Below are positions 47,012 to 57,400 of a stretch of DNA of 64,000 bases, piece after piece (position 1 is the stretch's first letter; each line of letters begins with the position of its first letter). The stretch lies in NCBI RefSeq assembly GCF_963675165.1, contig NC_087378.1:2403525-2467524 (forward strand), given 5' to 3'. The notes under the pieces were generated by a model. That model saw nothing but the letters and a program-made list of their open reading frames with translations. It was not told the DNA's origin and did no database searches. Origin of the DNA: Halichondria panicea (lineage: Eukaryota; Porifera; Demospongiae; Suberitida; Halichondriidae). Made by a program: the position numbers and the translations under genes.

Positions 47012-49040
47012 CTGCATATATAGGTATTGGAACAAACATGCATAGTACATGTTTGCTCGTGTACATGTTTGCTCGTGTACATGCTCGTGTACATGACATT
47101 GTTAGGGTCGTAGTATTTTGTATTAAGAAGCAGTGTTACGCTAGTTATAGTGTTAGTGTAATAGCTGAGAACCTCTAGCTGAGAACTATGGCCTCCAGTG
47201 GTATGCTGATATTCATGCACTCCCCCTTTTCATGTAAATCTAAGTATTTCACTGAAAACATGGCAAACTATTTCATTATTAATAGGCTACTATTATTGTG
47301 TGGGCCGGGTGCATGTAATACGATATTGAAGCAGAACTTACAGTAGATCATAATTATGTTTATTCCAAGAACGTCATACATAAACTTGAAGCTATACATT
47401 TTTAGCTACGAACTTTCCTGTACTGCATGCAGGGTATTACATGGTGTTCAATCAGAATGCAACGAAAACTAAGACGGGTAATTTTAAGCGTTTTCAGATT
47501 TTTCTTTGTTTTTAGGGTACAATTTTGGCGGATTTGTAGCAAATTCATTAGTTGTTAAATATGTATAAGTATGAGTTTTAAGGTTGAATGGAAAGTTTGG
47601 AGCCAGATAGCTTGTTTAGCACACTCTTAAACAAAAGTACAAAATTACATTAGAAAAAAGTTTTTTTTAATGCTTTTTATTATTTACTTAATTTAGCGTT
47701 AATTACAAATTCGCTAAAATTCGTACATGTTTATAATAGTAACAATAAGGAACCTTGAGATTTCAGTAAACGTCACTTTTATTTTCACTGTTGAAGTAGC
47801 CACTTCGGCTACAGTGTAGTAAAAACATAATTATTATTTCATCTTCTGCTTGATTGATTTCCCCCCCCCCCCCAGTGCTCTTGACAAAGTTAACCTCTCA
47901 CATTCCTCCTTCCAACGATCAAACTGTGAATATAGTTAGAGTGTGATTACATCAATTGTATTAAATCTTAATGTCCATACAAAATGCGTGCTCGTCATTA
48001 AGGTGCCTTCTGAGGGAGTGTAGACGGCTACAGCTGAATGTGCAATGCCACTCTTTACATCTTATTGCTTTGGGTGTTCCATGTCCAGGGCATTTGGTCG
48101 GTTGCTGGTTTTTGTATGTGATATATCTTAATCGAATAGTTGGGCCATTCGGCCATTCTTCTCCGAAAGAGTCCTCATGTGCCTTGTAATGTCTGTATGC
48201 TTATGTAAAACTGTAGAGAATAAAAAACCATCTGGAAACTCACCGTTTTGTGTAGGTAGTGAAACATGCAGTGATGACTATTGTCAATGATCAGTGGGTG
48301 CCCCGTGTGTCACTGTATACATTGCCCACGCCATGTTTGGTGTGCAAATATTTCATAACATGCACTTGTGACATTTTGCAAGGATGTGGCAAGTGCAATA
48401 GGCACGCGTACCATTATAATTTTATGTATGACAATGCTTTTGACCATCACAGTAAAGCGATACCTCTTTTGTTGTTGATAGGCTCTAATATCATCATCAT
48501 TATTATGTATACCTCCTTAGCAGTACTAAAACATCAGATGTCTCACTCAAATCATGCACTCTCAGTCTGTTCACAAGCAGTCCCTTGGAGCACAACAGCT
48601 GTGAGTATTAAATATAAGTACCCTTAATAATTATTTTATCTAAATGTCAAAAAGCTTTTACATACGTATTACAGTAATATTGGTTACGTTAATGTATAAG
48701 CTTAAACAGTGTTTTTCGCGAAAAGTGTGTTCTGAGCACTATTCGATATTTACATCCTGAATAAATTTTATTTGCATAAACAGCGTAATTATATATAAGA
48801 TCAATAAGAGTCGCCTACTTTCATTTCAACTTGAATGTTGGTGCAATTGGTAATGGCAGTACGTTGCATAAAGTCATTGCACTGCATTGCATGTTGAGCA
48901 TAATACAAATATCGTCAGATCTACTTTACATACCAGATGACCATATTGTATTGACCATATTGTATTCATCATTGCACTCTCAAGCATTGAAGGCCAGTGA
49001 TGAGCTACGAATTTTACTAAATTAATTTTATACCCAAACT
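47012..49040. other. Gene-poor stretch
   Basis: No supported exon. It holds a second copy of the 46.5-46.8 kb sequence (about 47180-47420) with 'ATGTCATACATAAACTTGAA'-type words, an A/T-rich tract near 47640-47700 and a C14 run near 47871. Short open frames here lack splice or homology support. Confidence 0.5.
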
Positions 49041-49055
49041 TTTTTATTTCGAGGT

Positions 49056-49345
49056 CATATAAATTCAAGTGTCCCCAGCAAAAACTCGTGGGCATCTTCT
49101 TGCTGATTTGGTCTCCTAATAACCTTAACCCTTTCATTCAGAAATTAGGTGAGAGGTTATACATATAATTATGTCGAGAGCGTATACTGATCTTACTTTT
49201 CATATCAGAACATACAGCTGATGGACACACGACAAAATTTTGCTGACATTCATTGTAGAGATTTTTCAAAGCACAAACCATACCATCTGATTGAGTAAAC
49301 GTGTACATTAATTTTAGTGTGCAAGATGTTTGCACTTTCTTTTAT
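49056..49345 (-). pseudogene. Relic of a USP-type ubiquitin protease (two exon pieces)
   Basis: The piece at 49345-49195 reads MVCALKNLYNECQQNFVV and on to 'CSDMK' at a GTAAGA donor. The piece at 49137-49056 reads RRPNQQEDAHEFLLGTL then a stop. The QEDAHEFL block is diagnostic of USP36/42-type deubiquitinases, where it follows a MxC(A/T) helix at the same distance. The phases of the two pieces do not match and the second runs into a stop, so this is a decayed fragment. It ends about 270 bp before the DIS3L start, on the other strand. Confidence 0.4.
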
Positions 49346-49611
49346 TTTCTCACCATCATTTGGATCACTAATTTAGATACAGAGTTTGCAAAACAGGTGT
49401 TCCCCATGTTCTGCAGCTCTCCAGTCCTAGCTAGCTAGCTACCAGTATACAGATGGAATCTTTTTACCACATGTGGTTCAGGACTATTATTACATGAGGG
49501 CGGCCATATCTACAGTTGCAGAGGAGGTCAGACACACTTGACCTTTCTGCTGATCGACCTTTTAATTAAAGCCTCATCAAAAGCTTGAGCTTGAACAGTA
49601 CTGGTTAAGTT

Positions 49612-52600
49612 ATGATTCGTTGTGAGAAGCAGGTGAGGATAGGCTATGGGAAAGGGCGGAGAGGGTACGTATCAGTGACCAGAGAGCATTATCTCAGAGA
49701 TGACATATCATGCAAAGTGGAGAAATGCATCCTGTGTGATGAAGAAGACTCCGGATTGAGAAAGCAAGGTGTATTTTACATTCACTTATGAGATGTACCT
49801 GCCTGCTGAATAATTATTGAAGCACTTAGCATGTGGTATGATTGTATAAAACTACCGTATGACCTCGATTTAAGGCGACCCTCCAAATATGCGACACCCT
49901 GGAGCGCGCTTCAGCAATTTTCTGACCTCTTAAAAATAGCGACAGCTGCGTTGACAATTATTTTTTAATGTCGTGTTCTAAAATAGAGGTAAATGTAGCC
50001 ACTCCCTAGCCTCGATTGTAGCCCACTGGAAAATCAGTGTTTTTAAGCGGCCTGAAATCGAGGCAAGTACGTAGACTGTGTAAAGTTACCTCCAATTAGA
50101 TGCGACCCTCTAAATATGCGACACCAGGTCTTCAATATAATTTTTTAACTTCCAAAAGAAGCGACCTCTGGCTTCGCAATTATTAAAAAGTGTCACTTTA
50201 AATCGAGGTCTTACGGTATCCACTTTCTGTCACGCCACAGCTGCTCGTCTGATTCCAAACTCCTCCCACTACATCATTCCAGACACCCCAGTGCTGTCCG
50301 ACTTTATGGAGGTAGTTGAACATCCATCAGTAGTGGGCGTGGTCCTCCTTCAAACTCCACTCTCTCACGTTAGTACAAAACCTACTCTGGGAATAATGAA
50401 CATGAACAAGATTACATTTTTAGCCCTGAATCTGATGCATTGCTGTTGTATATCTCTATGTGTACTGCTCACAGATCCGTAACAAGAAAGGCCGTCGTTC
50501 ACACAGCAAACTGGTGTCCCTTCTGAGCAGACCAGAGAAGCAGTGTGTGTTGTTCAGCAATGAACATCATGTAGAGACATTTTTGCCGAGACTTAGTGAA
50601 GAGACAACTAGACAGTGGCACACCAGGTGAGTGAGCATGTGGTGAGTGAGCATGTGGTTGGAATATAATTACATACACTTTCTCTGGCATTATTTACCAA
50701 TTATCGTCCAGGGAACGAGGCTAGCACTTAATTGTTTTTTGTTTTTTGTTAGGTCTTTTATTCAAGATATTCTTCTGGTAAATTTATCACATTGATGAGT
50801 GTATTAGGTAAAAGACAAGCAAACATTGTAGATGTGTATACTGTTTCTTGTGCAGGCTGATATTGAGAGCTGGTGTGTGGTACTCAAACCATATTCAGGC
50901 TGCTGGCAGATTCACTCCTATCGTCATAGTAACCTCTGAGACAGAATATGAGGTGAAATAAGGGTCACGTCAAAATGATTATGTTAGCTTGACCTGTGAT
51001 CCCACACCTGTTTGAGAGTGTGCTGTTTTTTTCAAACGCTCAACATGCATTAATGTAGATGTTCCCGAAGCCTGATCCCAGTGAGAATGTGAGAGTGGTT
51101 GCCGTGGGAGACTACCTCCGTGCACACCTTCCAGCACAGGCTGAGTTGCACCTGCTGTGTGAGTCGTTGCTTAAGAGTGCTGAGCTCAGCACAAATAGCA
51201 GGGTGAAGACAGAGTTTAGCAACTACCTGTCTGATGAGATCATTAAAGAAGGTTTGAGCAAGGTAGGGCTAACTGTTACTTGATTCGTAGAAACACCCCC
51301 CAAAATAGCTGTTCTGAGGAATAGCGCGAATTAGTAAAACCAGTAGGTTTTACATAGGATTGGCAGTGGGTTTGCCTGTATTTAGCAATATTTCAATTAT
51401 TTTGACTCATGTTCAAACTGTTCTATCTCTGCAGGGAAAGGCCACATCAAGAAACTGGCTGAACAGATAGTTTATTTAGCCTTTTCTCTCTTTGTACCTC
51501 TCATTTCATAATCCATAAACATTTTAATGAATGAATATTTTCATTTTAAAAATTGCACTATTTCGACGTTTCACCGCTCTTTGTCTGACTGACTAAGTAA
51601 GTAAGTAAGTGAGTAAGTAAGTAAGTAAGTAAGTTTCTTGCCCAGCATTTACTCCAAGTACAGCCATCTCCAGGACATTCTGCACAGGGTTTCCAAACGA
51701 CTACAACCTGGATTACAAAGCGCTTCTTCAGATTTGCGATTGCTTCCACGAGGCAGATGACCTCTCAGTCTCTATTTCTCTTACCTAGACAATTCCGCCA
51801 TCTTTAATGACTCAGCAATTGCGTTGTGGCCAATAATAATAGATAGGCGTGGCTAATAAACCGTGCGCCTAAAATCAGTGCAGCAGTGCTTTTCCAGAGC
51901 CTGAGGTGTTCCTTTTCTTCACACTGTTCAGCTCTAGCTCCCTTTCTCTGACAGGCATGCTATATGCACTGGCTAGATATCATGCTCTTAAAATGGCTGT
52001 CATTTAATACTGATTCGCAAATTCAACATAATTATCAAGCAATAAATTATTACTCATTATACTATAATTATTAGTCCAGAGATATTCCAGAAGATATCTG
52101 ATTAGTCCTGTCTTCTCTTCTTGTACTGCCTCTTGACGTTCCACTTATGCATGTCATGATACGTAAACTGTACTGAAAAAGAAAGGGAATCCGACTAGAA
52201 AAACATTTGCAATGTGAAAAATTGCTAGGATTGGCCAGGGGAACCACAAAAAAGCGTGGGAACAAGAAATCAGACGAGAGCATAACTCCAATCCGTTACA
52301 ACGTCATGAACATGTACAATACATAGTATATTAAATGATAGACTGTGTTCCAGATCCACCTATCAGCTTCCATCCACCACATCATTCCATGCAGTCACCA
52401 GTACGGTCCGTACATGTTACTACGCATGGATGGACTGTGTGTACCTGTGCTCAACACTGCATGTATTAGGAACATCAATTCATCACAAATCATCATGATT
52501 ATGTGCCCCACATTCTAAAATGGATGTATAATAAATATATATAGGGATTGGTCATCACTCCACCAGTAAAAATTGCGTGGCATATTGGCTGGGAAAACAT

Positions 52601-54349
52601 GGGAAAACTACCAGTATACATGTGATTGACGTTGTAACGGATTGGAGTTATGCTCTCGTCTGATTTCTTGTTCCCACGCTTTTTTGTGGTTCCCCTGGCC
52701 AATCCTAGCAATTTTTCACATTGCAAATGTTTTTCTAGTCGGATATATGTAGTACATGCCAGGCCTTCACTCATCTCTATACACTTGTGCACACCCTGAG
52801 TTTGTTGTGAGCTTGAGTAGCTTGGAAGTTTTTAACTTAATGCACTTCATGCAGTGATGTTGTGCCTACTGCAGGGTCACATTATGCGTGGTAGTTTGCA
52901 TGTGAGCAGACACCACTCCAGAGACGAGGCCTACGTCCGACTGAAGTCAGAGAGCAAAGATCAAAGTTCAGATACTGTGAAAGGCGAAGTTCTTATTTAT
53001 GGGAATATCAGCAGGTACGTGTGCTAGTAATATGTGTGGCGTAAATTGATGCATGGTTTTTCGATCCCAATGAAAAAAAGGACTGTACAGTGATGTACAT
53101 ATTTATGTACATTTTACTGGTACATGTATACAGTAGACTCTCGTTGATCCGACCACCCTTGGGACAATGCAGCTTGGCCAGAATAGCGAGGTGGCCACAT
53201 TGCAGGAAATACATGTAGCCGTGGCTAAAAAACGACTCTACCTCGAATCTAATGACTAATTTGCGGTTCTGTCTCGATGATAATGAATCATGTAATCCAA
53301 TATTATCTGCCAAACCACACCCAAAACGTCATATCTGGCCGTAATAAGTGTATTAAAAACCTTGTTTGGGGCAGCCAGCATACGGAATGGCGAGTTTTGT
53401 ACAATAAACATCTAGCTATAGTAGCAATCCGTGCCAAACCAAATGGCCGGTATATCGAGGTGGCCGTACTTCAGAGAGCCGGAATAGCGGTATTACAAAA
53501 TTAGCAACATGATAATGATTTGCCTACAAATATTCCTTGCCAGTCCCACTCTACTGATCATGAAATACTTGCATTGTAAAGCAAGAGATATCTCTTTAAC
53601 CTGCGTCCCAGGAATCGTGGTCTTCATGGTGATGTTGTAGCAGTACAGCTACTGCCTAGAGCACAGTGGAGATCCCGTTCTGGAAAACTTGCTGACTCAA
53701 CAGGGTCTAGCAGTGATGTCATGGCAACTGGTGTTGTAGTGGGCGTGATATTGAGAAAAGAAAAAGAATATGTGGCTTCCTTTGAGGTACGTATATTGAA
53801 AATTATCAACAAAAGTGCTCCTTTTTTAGGCTCTTAGTATACGGTTGTTAGTTCAGAAATTATGTTAACGTTTTCTGCCTAAGAGACGACCTCTACCTAC
53901 ATGTACAATTGTGCCATTGCCATTTCCGTTTGTTTTTTATAAGTCGTTTATTGCTTTCTCACATTTCCTAGGAGACGTCAGAACCCTCGGTTGGGAGCTC
54001 AAAGTCAACGAAGGTGCTGGTCTACCCATATGATATGAGGGTACCAAAGATCAGGATCGGCACCAGACAAGCTGCGGACCTCAGGGGACATCGGTGAGCT
54101 CAAGTGCACATACTGGGCCGGTGTATTTAGTTACATGTACGTATGAAGATATTGTACTTCACAATTTTATCTACACATTGCACATTAATTTAGCTTTCTT
54201 CACACCTTAATAGTCATGTAAAATGGAATAGCAATTATTTCGGATCTTCCACCCTATGTTCCACCCACACACAACACCTTATTTACCACACACACACACA
54301 CACACACACAGCCACCACTATCACCCCCCCCCCCACACACACGCACACG

Positions 54350-54440
<91 letters not shown>

Positions 54441-57400
54441 TAGTGGTTCGGATAGACTCATGGGAGGTGGACTCACAGTACCCCAATGGACACTTTGTAC
54501 GCAGCATTGGACCAATCGGGAGCTTGGAAACAGAGACAGCCGTGATCCTTATTGAGCATGACTTGAGTAACAATTCATTCAGCAAGGCTCTGCTTAATGG
54601 TTAGCGGTGCTGCATGCACATATTCAGCACATATATACTCTCGATCTCATATCAAAATATACAAATGTAGTGCAAACTGCAGTTGTATTTACGCTGTACA
54701 TGTACATGTATACTGGCTTGATAATGTGAATGTAATGTTCACGTTGTATGACATGTATGGTGTACATTAGCTAGAAGAAAGCCATGTCCTCTTTTTGGCT
54801 TATAAGAGACAATCATCAAACTGTTCTAATTGTCCACAGAGTTGCCTAGTAATAGTGCCGAGAGCCGGTGGTGTGTGGAGGAGGGGAGCAGTCGCCGTGA
54901 CCTCAGGGCCTCCCACCTGGTGTTCAGTATTGACCCCCAGGGATGTGAGGACGTGGACGATACACTGTCTGTAAGGTAAGATATGGGGGTATCATCTAGT
55001 GAGGGATGTGGACGATACACTGTCTGTAAGATAAGGTGTGGGGGGTATCATTTAGTGAGGGATGTGGACGACACACTGTCTGTAAGATAAGGTGTGGGGG
55101 GTATTATTTAGTGAGGGATGTGGACGACACACTGTCTGTAAGATAAGGTGTGGGGGATATCATTATTTTAGTGAGGGATGTGGACGACACACTGTCTGTA
55201 AGATAAGGTGTGGGGGGTATCATTTAGTGAGGGATGTGGATGACACACTGTCTGTAAGATAAGGTGTGGGGGGTATCATTTAGTGAGGGATGTGGATGAC
55301 ACTGTCTGTAAGATAAGGTGTGGGGGGTATCATTTAGTGAGGGATGTGGACGATACACTGTCTGTAAGGTAAGGTGTGGGGGTATCATTTAGTGAGGGAT
55401 GTGGATGACACACTGTCTGTAAGATAAGGTGTGGGGGTATCATTTAGTGAGGGATGTGGACGACACACTGTCTGTAAGATAAGGTGTGGGGGGTATCATT
55501 TAGTGAGGGATGTGGATGACACACTGTCTGTAAGATAAGGTGTGGGGGGTATCATTTAGTGAGGGATGTGGATGACACACTGTCTGTAAGGTAAGGTGTG
55601 GGGGGTATCATTTAGTGAGGGCCCTTATAAATATTCGTCCTTTGCAAAGAAGTTGGAGGTTTTGTATAACTACTAGTACACCGTTCTTTTATTAGAGGGT
55701 CCTTTAGAAGAAGTTTATCTCTATGTAGCTTACTCATTTCTTTTTTGACAAGCTATGTGTATACATCACCGTAGGATCATAAATAATAGTTACGTACATT
55801 TATAGTGTACTTGATTGTGTTAAATGCGTCTGTGTCGCAGGAGACTAGAGAACGGCTGCACAGAGCTTGGAGTACACATTGCAGATGTATCCCACTTTGT
55901 GAGACCAGGCAGTCTCACGGACGAAGAAGCCGCTAGTCGCTCGACAACCATCTATCTTGCTGATAGACGCTACGACATGCTCCCAGGGATACTGAGTGCC
56001 GACCTCTGCTCACTCCTGAGCAATGTAGACAGGTAAGGCAATTATTGAACTTTCGTAATTTAAAGACCCCATAGTATGCATATTGCGTGAGCAATTTAAG
56101 GCTGACCTAAGGCCCCACGGGACACTGGTCTGTAGAACCATCAAATCCTTGTTTATCTGTGTTGCATTGTGTGCATATAATTATAATTATTGACTTGGTA
56201 TTTCGTGCTCATAGTTTTGCAGTTAGTGTTAGAGGGCGACCTTGTGAGAAATGAATTAGCATAGCTCAAATGTACATTTTTGTGAGTGTATGATGACCAG
56301 CATGTCTACTTTGCAGTGCATGGGCCAACCTACCATTTTAACAATGCATAGTGATGCGAAATATGCGTATCAGGTGTCTTACCAAATGTGCAGGTATGCT
56401 GTGAGTGTGGTATGGGTATTGGACAGCAGGTATCGAGTACAGAAAGTATGGTATGGGAGGACCATCATCAGGTCAAAGTACAAGCTGGCGTACGAGGTAG
56501 TCACATGACAGTAGACAATAAATCTTAATTTCATTGGCCACTTTCACAGACGGCTCAGGCATTATATGATGGAGTGTCTGCTCAGTGTGTTTTGAAGGAC
56601 ATTTCTGAGCTGCACGATCCTCCGCTCTTGGCCAGTGAGCTGGAGAAAAGGTGTGCGGCTATAAAGTTTCAGCACTGTTACCCTTAAAAAAAATGCAAGC
56701 AACAGTAGGGGTGGCCATAAGACAAACCTAGAGAATACATGTAGCTGTAGATGTATATCCACCACAATACAATAGCCCCAATACATAATTTGGAGTACCT
56801 AAACTTGTAGAGTGTTTTTTTAACGTCATTGCTTTTTGGTGTGCAGGGTTGAGGAGCTTCGCAGTGCTATTGGCAGTCTTGTGACCATATCACGCGTGCT
56901 AAGGCACAGGAGGGCAATGGAAGGTACTCTATAGTGCGCACACGCACACATAAAACACACAGTGTGTGTGTGTTATAATCTCTTCAGGTGCTTTGGAGCT
57001 GGAATCAGTGGAGGTCAAAGTCCAAATCAGCGAGAGCGACAGTACTAACATTGAAGATCTCATCCCCAAACAGGTAGGCGCTATGAAACATGTACCAGAA
57101 ACAAGCGGGGAATGACGAATTTGTAGTGATGAATTTGTGATCGTTCAGAAAAATAATTATTATACATGCCAAATTTAATCATGCTCCCATTTTCCTCTTC
57201 TTCCTCTCAGCCTCTTGAGATGCACGAGGTGATAGCCGAGTGCATGATATTTGCAAACCACTGGGTGGCCAAGAAGATCCACGGGGCATACCCCACGCAG
57301 GCCCTGCTTCGACACCACCCCCCACCATCCCTCGACAGGTGGGTGCAAACCTGTGCGTGTGTGTGTTGTGTAGGGTTGGTAAGTTTCTAGGAAATGCAAT

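Noticed and set aside
48250-48640. Cys-rich open frame on the plus strand (CTCDILQGCGKCNRH)
   Set aside because: No start context, no exon partners and AT-rich ends; probably chance.
50754-50778. Possible extra DIS3L exon (SFIQDILL) between 50626 and 50856
   Set aside because: It would leave the next exon out of frame. Direct joining of 50626 to 50856 is in phase and gives the same spacing as human DIS3L (TR...VWY).
54254-54585. Long Cys/Val and His/Thr open frames
   Set aside because: They are translations of the (CA)n microsatellite.
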